Assembly: GCF_905475395.1 (NCBI RefSeq)
Contig: NC_058338.1
Coordinates: 48,643,935 to 48,707,934 of the forward strand
DNA from: Chrysoperla carnea
Taxonomy: Eukaryota > Arthropoda > Insecta > Neuroptera > Chrysopidae
Reading direction: 5' to 3'
Length of the DNA stretch: 64,000 nt
Shown here: positions 27,601 to 36,192 of the stretch, piece by piece
Numbering within the stretch: position 1 is the stretch's first letter
Layout of the letters: each line of letters opens with the position of its first letter
Made by a program: the position numbers and the translations under genes
Notes under the pieces: generated by a model
Told to the model about the DNA's origin: nothing
The model's database searches: none
The model's input: the letters and a program-made list of their open reading frames with translations, nothing else

Positions 27601-28608
27601 ATGTTAAAGCTTCAATATTTCGAAAACTGGTATATATACCGAAAAAACAATAATCCTGTTTTTTTTTAATTTCACAAAAGTCTATTCCAAAATAATATTA
27701 CGGAAGTCATTCATTATTTTGAAAAAAATTATGTTCTAGTGAAATTTCAAATCTGATAATCTCAAATTTACCATAAATTATATCTATACTTGAGTTATTT
27801 TACTGAGACCAACATTTAAAAAAACAAAGTACGATTTTAAAGCACATAGTTTAATTTAAGAGGTTCGATCTTTTAATTCTGATTTAAAATAATTTATATT
27901 TAGCAAAAATATAAATTCGAATCAATTAAATTGTACTATTTGGCTCGAAAACACACTTTAAAGTTCAATAAGTTGGGTCTCGGTAAAATAACTCAAGTAT
28001 AATAATTTTCGAGTTTGAATAAAATTGCAATAAAACTGAATATTTAAACATAATTATCATATCCAAAGTGTGACAATTTTGACTTAAAAATAAATTTCAT
28101 ATACACAACGGCGAATGGATAAGTGAATAATTTCATGTAAAAACAACATACATGGTTGAGGGCCCCACGTCCATGATTGCAATATTGATGCAGCTGGTGT
28201 ATGCGGTTCTGATTGCTGTTGTTTACGTAAGGCTTCTTCGGCTTCGAGACGTTGACATGGTCCACAATTACATCCTGCATATGGTCCACAAATTCCATCA
28301 CAGCATGGACACGTTAATACCTAACAAATTTCAATAAAAGATTCATAAAATAATTCGATAAATACATGCTACAAGTTGATTACCTTTAAACCGCAATAAT
28401 ATTTCCCCGATTCGCCTTTTTTTGCAGTTGCCCCAGAACTATTCACCACACCATTCGAATATGGTCCAGTTAATTCACCATCTTGTATTAAGGTATTCCA
28501 GATTTGTGATAAGCCATCAGATGTTTGTAAGGCTAATTGTAAATCCATCTTAAGCCATTTCGAGTCCAAACGGACTTGAGTTCGTAAAAAGGATTCATTC
28601 TCGGCCAT
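1..28608 (-). CDS. HERC2: HERC2-type giant E3 ubiquitin ligase, 5' 34 exons (3' end outside window)
   Basis: HERC2 is a very large HECT-class ubiquitin ligase acting in DNA-damage signalling and protein turnover; this role is family knowledge. Coding exons read on the minus strand, in transcript order: 28384-28608, 28152-28320, 25964-26459, 25582-25752, 24877-25159, 24551-24761, 24292-24408, 24125-24218, 23843-24066, 22930-23139, 22551-22860, 21017-21562, 20022-20320, 18839-19166, 18183-18339, 17732-17902, 17093-17275, 16850-17027, 15788-16360, 14436-14906, 12933-13451, 11826-12244, 10454-11455, 8938-9292, 8694-8866, 7591-7993, 6423-6668, 4868-5479, 3798-4018, 3131-3292, 2439-3068, 1514-2011, 523-678, 1-224. 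All junctions are GT-AG and phases add up without a frameshift (11,036 bases, about 3,678 codons). Domain order matches human HERC2 (4,834 aa) throughout, so about 1,150 residues, including RLD3 and HECT, lie beyond position 1. The start is the Met at 28606-28608, aligned with the vertebrate N-terminus. The donor at 22550 (GTTCGT) is weak, but it is the only one giving the required phase. Confidence -1.
1514..4018 (-). CDS. HERC2: HERC2 exons 29-32: second RCC1-like beta-propeller (RLD2)
   Basis: Exons 3798-4018, 3131-3292, 2439-3068 and 1514-2011 encode about residues 3049-3552. Seven blades can be read: [93 protein letters not shown] and [16 protein letters not shown]. Identity to vertebrate RLD2 is very high. 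Exon 32 continues into a helical segment and ends in an Asn-rich low-complexity tract (near 1537-1583), just before its donor at 1513. Confidence -1.
4238..4498. mobile_element. Foldback element with roughly 80-base inverted arms, in a HERC2 intron
   Basis: The left arm starts GGATCATACTTCATGAT (4238) and the right arm ends ATCATGAAGTATGATCC (4498). Inverted similarity continues for about 80 bases with scattered mismatches (GATAAATT, AAACTAG, TGGAGA, CCATAAT). It lies between HERC2 exons 28 and 29. No ORF; non-autonomous if mobile. Confidence -1.
4868..7993 (-). CDS. HERC2: HERC2 exons 26-28: CPH, ZZ zinc finger and DOC domains
   Basis: Exon 26 (7591-7993) encodes the CPH domain ([55 protein letters not shown]). 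Exon 27 (6423-6668) encodes the ZZ finger with three CxxC pairs (CSSC, CKIC, CENC) and the closing H-x-H (KHSFYRI). ZZ fingers in this protein bind modified N-termini, including SUMO. Exon 28 (4868-5479) encodes the APC10/DOC-like jelly roll: [34 protein letters not shown] and [20 protein letters not shown]. The donor after exon 28 is GTAAGG at 4867-4862, which yields the conserved Ile-Arg start of the next exon; the nearby GTATCA would shift the frame. Confidence -1.
6767..6819. repeat. Short inverted repeat in a HERC2 intron
   Basis: AAAACTTGTAAATAATTAG is followed after a few bases by CTAATTA, a six-base bulge, and ATTTACAAGTTTT. It can form an imperfect hairpin. A nearby AACCAGTAAA word is repeated at about 6761 and 6858. 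Confidence -1.
8076..8260. repeat. Dispersed repeat, family 3, fragment in a HERC2 intron
   Basis: It contains GGCGAACATTTAATGAGAGG, matching the fragment near 22380, and ACCACCCGCTTCACTAGG, matching the other family 3 copies. It is truncated and decayed. Confidence -1.
8694..12244 (-). CDS. HERC2: HERC2 exons 22-25: linker, degenerate tudor-like segment and UBA-like motif
   Basis: Exons 11826-12244, 10454-11455 (the longest, 1,002 bases), 8938-9292 and 8694-8866 encode about residues 1979-2628. Exon 22 has [17 protein letters not shown] and exon 23 has [41 protein letters not shown] and [15 protein letters not shown], all co-linear with vertebrate HERC2. Exon 24 ends in a UBA-like helix pair ([20 protein letters not shown]) completed by exon 25 ([12 protein letters not shown]), followed by a Ser/Asp-rich acidic strip. 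UBA motifs commonly bind ubiquitin. Confidence -1.
12933..13451 (-). CDS. HERC2: HERC2 exon 21: MIB/HERC2 domain
   Basis: This exon encodes about residues 1806-1978. The Mib-HERC2 domain is unmistakable: [20 protein letters not shown], then [20 protein letters not shown] and [15 protein letters not shown], almost identical to the vertebrate protein. An acidic tail ([11 protein letters not shown]) follows, as in vertebrates. In mind bomb ligases this domain type binds substrate; in HERC2 its partner is less clear. The exon begins in phase 1 after the AG at 13452-13453 and ends in phase 1 at 12933. Confidence -1.
14436..17902 (-). CDS. HERC2: HERC2 exons 16-20: central region
   Basis: Exons 17732-17902, 17093-17275, 16850-17027, 15788-16360 and 14436-14906 encode about residues 1281-1805. 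Landmarks shared with vertebrate HERC2 are [69 protein letters not shown] and the [12 protein letters not shown] region. Exon 17 and the second half of exon 19 are low-complexity, rich in Asn, Thr, Glu and Asp, and match the poorly conserved vertebrate linkers. The acceptor of exon 20 follows TTTGATAAG at 14907-14915; it is the choice that keeps frame with exon 19. Confidence -1.
16417..16590. repeat. Dispersed repeat fragment in a HERC2 intron
   Basis: The run from TTCTGCTTCACACGG through AGGTTGTACTATACATATAA to GATAAACAGACAGACACAG resembles the tail of widespread insect retroelement-derived repeats. Only one copy is seen in this window, so the family call rests on recognition alone. Confidence -1.
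17527..17600 (+). repeat. tRNA-like SINE remnant in a HERC2 intron
   Basis: ATCTAGGTTCGAGTCCCCGC provides a strong B box and T arm on the plus strand. The upstream GTGACGGAGTTGCTTACGTC could be a decayed A-box region. The stems do not form a complete cloverleaf. Confidence -1.
18183..21562 (-). CDS. HERC2: HERC2 exons 12-15: helical scaffold and cytochrome b5-like domain
   Basis: Exons 21017-21562, 20022-20320, 18839-19166 and 18183-18339 encode about residues 837-1280. Exon 12 carries [20 protein letters not shown] and [23 protein letters not shown] text; exon 13 carries [14 protein letters not shown]. Exons 14-15 encode the cytochrome b5-like fold: [27 protein letters not shown], then [15 protein letters not shown] and [11 protein letters not shown]. 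The haem-ligand HPGG loop of true b5 proteins is replaced (ENACP), while a histidine remains at the second ligand position (VPHSVYAM). I infer that the domain is structural rather than a working electron carrier. Confidence -1.
19873..19908. repeat. Poly(A) run followed by (ATA)n microsatellite in a HERC2 intron
   Basis: About fifteen A residues run into about six ATA units. It may be the tail of a decayed retroposed sequence or a simple microsatellite. Confidence -1.
21612..21673. repeat. Perfect 30+30 base palindrome (hairpin) in a HERC2 intron
   Basis: Positions 21612-21641 and 21644-21673 are exact reverse complements separated by two bases. The left arm begins ATTCCTTTTCACAAAAAAAC and the right arm ends with its complement. 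It lies in the intron between exons 12 and 11, just upstream (in transcript order) of exon 12. It could be a foldback insertion, a snap-back replication product, or a hairpin RNA. Confidence -1.
21790..22150 (+). repeat. Dispersed repeat, family 3, plus-oriented copy in a HERC2 intron
   Basis: It runs through AATATATAAAGCTGAAAAG, TTGTTTGTTTGG, CTCAGGAACTACTAATTCGA and ATCGAGGAAGGCTATAGGC to CCCGCCCGCTTCGCTGGAC. The ATCGAGGAAGGCTATAGG word is, to my knowledge, widespread in insect repeats. A further fragment with GGCGAACGTTTAATGAGAGG lies at 22380-22400. Confidence -1.
22551..24761 (-). CDS. HERC2: HERC2 exons 6-11: first RCC1-like beta-propeller (RLD1)
   Basis: Exons 24551-24761, 24292-24408, 24125-24218, 23843-24066, 22930-23139 and 22551-22860 encode about residues 449-836. 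RCC1 blade signatures appear in series: [67 protein letters not shown] and [14 protein letters not shown]. Introns often cut inside the G-x-LG motif, so blades straddle exons. The last blade is degenerate, as in vertebrate HERC2. RCC1-like domains serve as protein-interaction propellers. The donor after exon 11 is GTTCGT; the stronger GTATGT three bases further into the intron would break the frame with exon 12. Confidence -1.
24877..26459 (-). CDS. HERC2: HERC2 exons 3-5: conserved region before the first RCC1-like domain
   Basis: Exons 25964-26459, 25582-25752 and 24877-25159 encode about residues 132-448. Conserved stretches include [50 protein letters not shown] and [18 protein letters not shown], each matching the same position in vertebrate HERC2. 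A Lys-rich spacer follows the ALNR motif. No separate domain name applies; the region is probably helical scaffold between the N-terminus and RLD1. The junction phases (1, 2, 2, 0) are mutually consistent. Confidence -1.
26844..26939. repeat. 96-bp foldback with a 24-bp perfect palindromic core, in HERC2 intron 2
   Basis: The core at 26875-26898 (TAAAACACTGAT followed by its exact complement) is a perfect palindrome. The outer ends TACCACTTAT and ATAAGTGGTA are also inverted, so the whole 96 bases can fold. A TACAGGGTT word at 26821 just outside resembles the ends of other elements here. Confidence -1.
28152..28608 (-). CDS. HERC2: HERC2 exons 1-2: N-terminus with cysteine-rich module
   Basis: Exon 1 (28384-28608) encodes residues 1-75 and opens with [20 protein letters not shown], which aligns with the first residues of vertebrate HERC2. 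Exon 2 (28152-28320) encodes about residues 76-131. Across the exon 1/2 junction, eight cysteines fall within about 28 residues (YYCGLK, then [12 protein letters not shown], then GCNCGPCQ). I infer a possible zinc-binding knuckle; as I recall it, the vertebrate protein has an acidic, cysteine-free linker here. Exon 2 ends with [11 protein letters not shown], matching the vertebrate SILDSWVWGKQP. A short 5' UTR intron (about 28622-28682) is possible from an AG and a GTAATA on the minus strand, but this is uncertain. Confidence -1.
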
Positions 28609-30453
28609 TCTTCTTCGATTTCTTAAACGAGAACAATATTGAATTGAATGATTAAAATTGAATAAATTAAATGGTTATTACCTTTTTACTTGAAATCTCA
28701 CAGCAACATTTTTTCAATAAAATAGTAAACCATTTGCCTGAATTTTAATATGGCCATTAAACTTCACAAATAAACAATTTGACACGATCTGTTTATAAAT
28801 ATATCAATTAGAAGACAACTGGTTCGTCCTTCTCACAAATAAATAAAGATGGAATAATTTAAATAAAAGTATTATGTAAATTCTGTATGAGTTTTTACCT
28901 TAATTTTAAATGAAATACATAAAATAGGATAGTTTTAAATTAAAATTCATTATTAATTTTGTTTCAATCAAGTTTATACCCTTGCATTTTGATTGATGTG
29001 TATAACTTATTTCAAAAAACCTTCCGCACAAATAATGTTTGACAATTTGACGTTTTGACTAGACAAGAATATGTTTATCTTTGTTTATACAGTACGATTC
29101 AGGATTTAAGTCATGACAGCTGATAATATTTAAAACTTTGTTGTCTAGGTCCACCCAGGTCTACCATAGAATTGTATAATATTCTATGAGGTCTAAAAAC
29201 CAATCATAATTTATCTAGTACTAGTTTTTAGACACAGATTTGGTCATGATAAAAAATGGTTCGCTTTTGACGACAATACAAAGTTACGATTATGAAATCA
29301 TCGTCTGACCATATATTGAAATTAAAAAATAAACTACGAAATTGAATCATGATGGTGGGATTAATAATGTTGAGCGCTTCAAGCTTTTACTTATATCCGC
29401 ATACATAAAGTGACTCAGGGAAAGAAATTATTTCTGCTTTTCAATTTATCTATCTAGTTCATTGTATTGAAAAAGTATTTCACTTTATTTCATTCAAGCA
29501 GGAAAGAAGGCAGAATGGCTTTGAATTTGTGTTTAATTATATATGATCATACATGCCTAATGTATAAATATCGCAATTCAAAAAAAAAAAAAGAAAGGAT
29601 TGGTAAAATGGTTAAAAATTCGTTCTTAATATTTTGAAACAGAACAATTATTCTTTAAGATTGGAGAGAAAAAAACTTTATAAGCAATAACAGATTATAT
29701 ATTCAAAAATATTTAGTATTTGTCAAAAATAAAAATTAAAAACTTAAATCCTGCTACACAAAATCTGAAGTATAATACATAGAGGAATGATGGCGAAGCA
29801 AAAAATTTATAATATTCATGGTATAATCGTATTTACGTATGCTCATATACTTCAAAGATGTGCAACTTGTCGAGATAAATTCAACGATACCTTATTTGTT
29901 GATATCGATTTAGTCTTAGATCATATATTTTAAAGATTTAGTACTTTAAAAAATAAGGGTAATATATAAAAACAGTGCTAAAATCATAGTCCTCTTTTTT
30001 CATAGCTGTAGTCGAGTAAAAACATACTATTCTTAATATGGAGTTACAACAAACAAGCTGTGTCGCAAACACTGTTTGTTATAAAATTTGTTTTTCATTC
30101 AAGTTTATTCAGATATTTTAATCTGTTACACGTAGTGGAACAAATGACGTATGCTCTATAAACGCCCTGCAACCCTTAGATACACAATACATCTTAATAC
30201 ATTCTGTACACATCATTCATATACTTTTGAAAAAAAATTAATGTAGCAAAACTTTTGAAATAAATTTTGAAGTAATAAAGGTCATTGTTATAAAAATAAG
30301 TGTATAAAACGAATTGTTCTATACACCTTCAAAAAAATAACATTAACTTCCAATAAATATCCACTTTTAAAATGATAAAACCGCATTATTGATTTTTGAT
30401 ACAATATTTAATATTATCATTCCCAGTTTCTAATAACAACAGTTGACGCTGGA
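28609..30453. other. Intergenic region between divergent HERC2 and acyltransferase genes
   Basis: It holds the putative HERC2 5' UTR and promoter on the minus strand and the promoter of the acyltransferase on the plus strand. I see no convincing coding sequence. A short imperfect palindrome lies near 29168-29195. A homopolymer A run is near 29580-29592. Whether the two genes share promoter elements cannot be told from sequence. Confidence -1.
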
Positions 30454-33400
30454 ATGGCGTCGACTTCGTATGTGGAAATTCTAGTAGTCAGTATATTATT
30501 GATAATACCATTTTTATATGAAACTAGTCATATTTTTCGTTATTATTTAAAATTCTTTATATATTATTCAATTGTTACCATCAATTCAGTTATTTTGATA
30601 CCCTTTATGTTATTTAGACCGTTCGATGTAAGGAATTTACTGTAAGTACTTAATAAATATTTCTTTTTTTAACGTTTTAAACTTTCTACAAAAATTTTTA
30701 TCAAACAATATGCATTAATTTTTTTTGTTTTAAGAAAAATTTTTTGTAAATTAAAAATTTTTTTACGCAACATACGCAAAGAAATAGAAATAATAAACTC
30801 ACAAACATAAGTGCCATCTGTTATTCTATATGTTTACGCTTCTAAACATGTTTTTGTTTTATTTAAGTCATTTAAATCAAGTTTTTTTTAGAAAAAATAT
30901 TTCGAACAAAACTGACTATATATTTAAGCATAAACTATAGCGAGCGACAATTCAACAATTTTGTATTTGATGAATTTTAATGATTTTAGTATCGGTTTGG
31001 GAAGTTTTTTATATTTTTGTAATATTAGCAAGTTAATAACTTACATAATGGTTGGGAATCGAACCCGGAACCTTGGACCTCTTGCTATCTTGGAAAAACA
31101 ATATAAAAGCGATATAAGTTATGATTTACGGTCCATTTGATTATAAATTTAAAGATATTATAAATGTAATTTGTTTATAATTACACAATTCATTAAGTAA
31201 ATGAATTAAAAATTACTTTCAAGTTATCAAGTATTAACTTTTAAGTATTTTTAATTCGTTGTAAATCTTGGTCTTGAAAATAATGAACTAATTAATAAAT
31301 AAATTGTATAGAATACTGCTCTGAAAAAATTATGAAAATTTAATATAATTGGATTTCGATGTAGTAAATTAAAATTAAAAATCTTTAAGGAAAAAAGTAT
31401 TGCCATCTTTGATTTACTAGATTTTTCTTTGTTACAACCAAAGTTGTAGTCAACTTTAACTTTCAAGTTGTTTCAACCAAATAAAAACTATTGTGCCAAA
31501 GATCAAAGATACAACACTTTTTTCCTTGTTACCTTGATTTTTATACCATGTATATGAAATATATCAAGAATTGGTATACTAAAATTAGTCCCAAGTTTGT
31601 AATGCTTAAAACTATTGATGCTAAGGATCAAATTTTGATATAGGAGTTTATAAATACACCTAATTAGTCCATTCCCGGTTGTCCGTCTGTCCGTCCGTAA
31701 ACACAATAACTCAAAAATGAAAAGAGATATCAAGCTAAAATTTTTATAGTGTGCTCCATGAGCAACATAGGTCAAAAAAAGTATAAATGTAAAATATTTT
31801 CCTTATAAAAAAATAAACAACTTTTGTTCGAAAACTATTTTCGTAAATAAAAGTGTTTTCTCGTGAGGGCGCAGATTAGATTATAACATTTTATAGTATG
31901 TATGGAAATATCAGTTATGCGTATGTGTGTGACACCACAGTCGTGTTATATATACATGACTGTGGTTTTCTAAGAGTGACACTCTTTCTTCACTTACATG
32001 ACGTAAAAAAACAAACGATTGCGTAATCAACACTGTCCATACATGGTATTACAACAATTAACTTAGTCAATTAAAATTGTTTGTTTTCACTTGTTTTTTA
32101 AATAAATTTATTACACTAATGAAAAAAACAAATAATTTAGAATTACAAAAATTGAGTTAAAGTTGACAATAGACGCGTAATTTTAGAAATTGTATTGGTA
32201 ATATCAAGCAAAATCCAGAAATTTGTACGAGGGCTTTTATTTTTTAAAATAGTCCCACCGTCATATGAATAGTAAACTAGGCAATTTGTATGACTTAAAT
32301 GTAATAAAATGCTTTAAAAATATCGTAAAAGTGTCAAAAACCAAGTGTTTTATGTAAAACACTTAAAAAAAAATGAACATCCCTGTACTTGCTCAAATAG
32401 CCGGACTACTTTAAAGAGAAAATGAACTAACTTTCAAGTGCTTTTATCGAAAAGCTAAGCTTTTTTTATTTTACTTTTTGTTTGATTTATTAAATTTTGT
32501 TTGAGGATTTAAAAATTACCACCCATCTTAATCAGTGTTTTTATACGGTGTTATATGTGAACAAAGCCGCAGGCAATATCAAATTTTTAAGGATAGCATA
32601 CAATTAAAATTTTTGTAAATATAAATCGAAGACCTTGAGAAAAAAATATATAATCTTTATATATAATTTTTAATTTTCAATAATACTCTCCTTGGATAAT
32701 GAATTGGGTTAGGGATTTATTTGAAGTAGCGTGTATGAAATATAAATAAAATCATTGAACCTTAAGATCAAAAACAATCAAAATTTATCAATAACAATAA
32801 AATATTACAAAACTATCCTTATTTTAATAAAACTATTTTATCAATATTTAAAATAGACTAAAGTAAAGTACCTAGATAGAGAATATTATTTTGTATTCTT
32901 AACACACTAAAAAATATCAAAAATTAAATATACAGGGTGAGCCATTTTAATGTATACACCTTAATATCTCGTTTTGTAGTTAACCAATCAAAAACTGACT
33001 TGAACAAAAGTTTCAGATCTTGATCGGGGACATCATGTTTTGATTGGACCTAGTTCTTCGGGTTTCTTTAATAGCCTATTTAGTGGCTAAATGGTAAGAG
33101 ATAGAATAACTTTTTAAATTAGAAAGTTAATTCTCATAAAAAAACTATCAATTTTTTTTTTTCAAAACAATTTTTTTGAAAAACGGGCGCTTTCTGAAAT
33201 GCGACTTAAAAATATGTCATTATTGCATTTAATAGAAGAACTAGGTCCAATCTGATGATGTTTCCCATCAAACTGTACAATTTTTGTAGAGGTCATTTTT
33301 TAAGGTGGCGCCTCTAGTGAGATATTCAAATGCCTAGATTAAAGTGGCCCATTCTGTATATAAGATTGAGTTCATGTTAAGGAAATGTCGATTACCGACT

Positions 33401-36192
33401 CCCCTTTCCACCATTTTATGTAAATATTTCATAGCTTCAAAAACAAGAAAAGGTAAAAATCCCATTTCAATAAAAAGAATCGAATAATAAGAAGCATCTA
33501 ACGAGGGAGAAACATGACTTTAGTGGTAGAAGTCTGCTACTCACAATAATTTGTATTTTGGTATTGGTGAAGTAATTTGGTTCATTTTTTTATATTATTG
33601 AGTATATACTACAGTAGTTATGAATGTGTTGTTAAGTTACTATACTGATTTAACATGTTGATTAGCGTCCCCATCTTTTATTTTATTCATTTCCGTTATT
33701 AAATTAATTAAATATTTGCAAATTAGTGCAGTGTGGATACTATATTGTGATAAAGACTATTGCAAGGTTCTTTAAACGGCTGTGCTGCAGTTTTTAAAGG
33801 AGCAATAACACTGCCTATAGTCTAGTGTACAAGTTAAAAATGGAGATAATTCTCTTAACAGCAAGTGCGATAGCTTGACGTTGGATTCGGAATGCAGTCT
33901 AGAAAAATGTGCCGGAAGCGATTTTTAGCACCTAAAAAATTGCAAAAATAACAATTAAAAATGAAATAAAAGGTATAGATTTTTGAACCCTTACGGGTAA
34001 ACAGTGATGTTTACGAAAGAATGCTTCAAATAAAAATTGTTATTTTTTTTAAGGAATAATTTTAACATTTAAACTTTTGTTCTGTCTCTAACGGTTTATA
34101 AGATGGATACTTTTTCATTTGATTGAATGAGCAAAAAAATTCCATTACAAAATGTTTCGGTCATTTTTAAAGCTAGAAAGTCGAAAAAAAAAACGAAAAT
34201 GTGCACAAATACTTCAGCTAGATGTTTGTTTGTAATTTGTAAAAAACTGATTAAAACCCCCAACTACCCCCCAAAAAAGAGGGTTAGATACGCCCTCTGA
34301 GAAATTGACTTTTTTTACGAAATATTTACACTCTAATAAATAAACATCTGTGGAAAATTTCAAGGATGCATTAATTTTTTCTGTAAACCTGGTTTTAAAA
34401 CATTGCTTTTAGAATTGAATCTTAAAGTCTTCGGTATACGGAACCCTTATACACTCGAGCTACTCCACCCGCAACTAATTCAATCGAAAAATATACATAT
34501 TTATAGAAAATTTGAATTTTCTCTTCAAGTCGACTGGGTGATCAATAAAACAATAAATGTAAAAAGCCACATTTGACCTTGACATTTACGTAAATTACTT
34601 TTAAAATGTTAAAGTTGAATCATATAAACTTTTTATTTATTTATTTTTATTACAGTTGGGCATCCTCATTCTGTCATCATATATCAACAATATTAGGTCT
34701 ACGATGGCAACTTCGAGGTCGTGAACATTTAGAAAAGGATCAAGCATGTATTATTGTTGCAAATCATCAATCAGCCATTGATATTTTGGGAATGTTTGAT
34801 ATATGGCCCGTTATGAATAAATGTACAGTTGTAGCGAAAAAAGAATTGTGGTATGCATGGCCATTTGGTTTAGCTGCATGGTTATGCGGTTTGATATTTA
34901 TTGATCGTAGTCGTATGAAAACGGACCAAGCACGAACATCTTTAACGGCAGCAACAGAAGCTATCAAATTAAAAAAGGTTCTATTCAAATGTGTTTTTCA
35001 CATATATGTAATACATCTATATGGGTATTTGCTGTGGGAAATCCCCATATCCGCATATTTCGGTGCCGACTATATTTTATTCTCTTTCTTCTCCAGGACA
35101 GATTGCTGTGCATGTCTGCTCGCTCGGACACTCGAAAAATAGATAGCATGAGATACTTATAGAGACTGTCCATATAGAAGTATTATACATATATGATTTT
35201 TCATTTCTTTATTTTCATTAAGTGACAAATACACTATAGCTAGATTTCATCTAATTAGAGTGAGATTTGATCTAGCTAGATTAACTCTAGCATACAGGGC
35301 TGTCTTAGTATATTTACTCTACGGTCTAGCAAGAGTAAATCATAGTTCAACTAGCAAAATTAATCCAGCTCTATCCAATATACTGAATAGAGAAGCAGCT
35401 CTAAGTGATATGTTAGGAGGCTTTATACTGCTCTAAGTCGAACATGGTAGATCAAAATCTATGTTTAGTGTAAACAATTCGCTAGAGTTTATCTAGCTAA
35501 AGATAGCTAAAGTTAGCATATCTAGCTAATAATTAAAATGTAATGTTGTTTAAATAGCGTTTATCATGGCGTGACGACGCGTCGTAATACTTCCAATACT
35601 TTCTGATTGGTGTCTGCTGTCACGTGACTGAATGCCTAATTTTCCTAAAATTATTTTATAAAAATAATAATAATTTCTTATTTTTTATGAAATATACTTT
35701 TGTGTTTTGTTATCTACATATCATGATTAATAATTAGAAACTTTTATCCAATCGATTTATTCTTAGTTGACAAAAGTCTATTATTTCATCTGGCAGCTTT
35801 GCAACAAAAAAAAAATACCTACTATTTATGCAAAAATTTTATTTTTGAATTTTTAGATAAAATTATGGGTATTCCCTGAAGGTACACGCCGTAATACTGG
35901 AGAAATACATCATTTTAAGAAAGGTGCATTTCATATGGCAATTTCCGCACAAATACCAATATTACCTGTTGTGATCAGTTCATACTATTTTTTAAATAGT
36001 GAACAAAAACGTTTAGATCCTGGCAATATAATTATAACAACTTTACCACCAATATCAACACACGGTTTAACACTGGATAATGTTGAAGATTTAATGGAAT
36101 CGACAAGGAATTTAATGAATGAAACGTTCATAGCTAGTACAAAAGAAGTCAAAGAACATATATTAAAACCATTAGATATTACTAAACCTTAA
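30454..36192 (+). CDS. 1-acyl-sn-glycerol-3-phosphate acyltransferase (AGPAT1/2-like), complete, 3 exons
   Basis: Exons 30454-30641, 34656-34977 and 35857-36192 join to 846 bases (281 aa), close to human AGPAT1 and AGPAT2. The enzyme transfers an acyl chain to lysophosphatidic acid, making phosphatidic acid in the ER membrane. Exon 1 encodes two hydrophobic segments (residues about 7-22 and 33-55). Exon 2 carries the catalytic NHQSAID (NHx4D motif), KKELWYAWPFGLAAWLCG and GLIFIDR. Exon 3 carries the substrate-binding WVFPEGTR and FKKGAFHMAI, then PILPVVISSY. The intron 2 donor is GTTCTA, which is weak. A better GTAATA 30 bases downstream also keeps frame and would add ten residues, but the shorter form matches family spacing. 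A poly(A) signal AATAAA lies at 36332-36337. Confidence -1.
31045..31093 (-). repeat. tRNA-like SINE remnant (minus strand)
   Basis: The minus strand reads AAGGTTCCGGGTTCGATTCC followed by CAACC, an excellent B box and 3' T arm. The 5' half of a tRNA is absent, so it is a truncated SINE or tRNA pseudogene. It lies in intron 1 of the acyltransferase gene. Confidence -1.
31538..32096 (-). mobile_element. (GTCY)n-bearing dispersed element, family 1, minus copy
   Basis: It matches the long copy at 58361-59010 in reverse: TTTTTATACCATGTATATG at one end, GTCCGTCTGTCCGTCCG, AATAACTCAAAAATGAAAAG, ATATCAAGCTAAAAT, CGTGAGGGCGCAGATTA, then TTTGTTTTCACTTG at the other. It lies in the first intron of the acyltransferase gene. 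No ORF. Confidence -1.
32929..33362 (+). mobile_element. MITE-like element, family 2, copy 1
   Basis: It begins TATACAGGGTGAGCCATTTT and ends with the imperfect complement (AAAGTGGCCCATTCTGTATA). Inside are ATATCTCGTTTTGTAGTTA, TTCTTCGGGTTTCTTTAATA and GACTTAAAAATATGTCATTA, all shared with the copies at 54875 and 59641. About 430 bases, no ORF. Confidence -1.
33985..34118 (+). mobile_element. (GTCY)n element, family 1, fragment
   Basis: It retains CTTACGGGTAAACAGTGATG and CTGTCTCTAACGGTTTATAA from the middle of the element, then loses similarity. It lies in the first intron of the acyltransferase gene. Confidence -1.
34978..35856 (+). other. Intron 2 of the acyltransferase gene, with CTAG-rich foldback element
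   Basis: This intron of about 880 bases has a region dense in the words CTAG and AGCTA. Positions 35273-35291 (TAGCTAGATTAACTCTAGC) and 35481-35499 (GCTAGAGTTTATCTAGCTA) are inverted copies with one mismatch, delimiting a small foldback of about 230 bases. No coding potential is seen. Confidence -1.
35271..35502. mobile_element. Small foldback/MITE-like element in acyltransferase intron
   Basis: It is defined by the near-perfect inverted ends of about 19 bases described for the surrounding intron. There is no open reading frame, so it would be non-autonomous. Target-site duplications are not clear. Confidence -1.

Noticed and set aside
34978..35142. Read-through of the acyltransferase exon as the true protein end
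   Set aside because: It would end without the conserved WVFPEGTR motif, which is found in frame after an intron.
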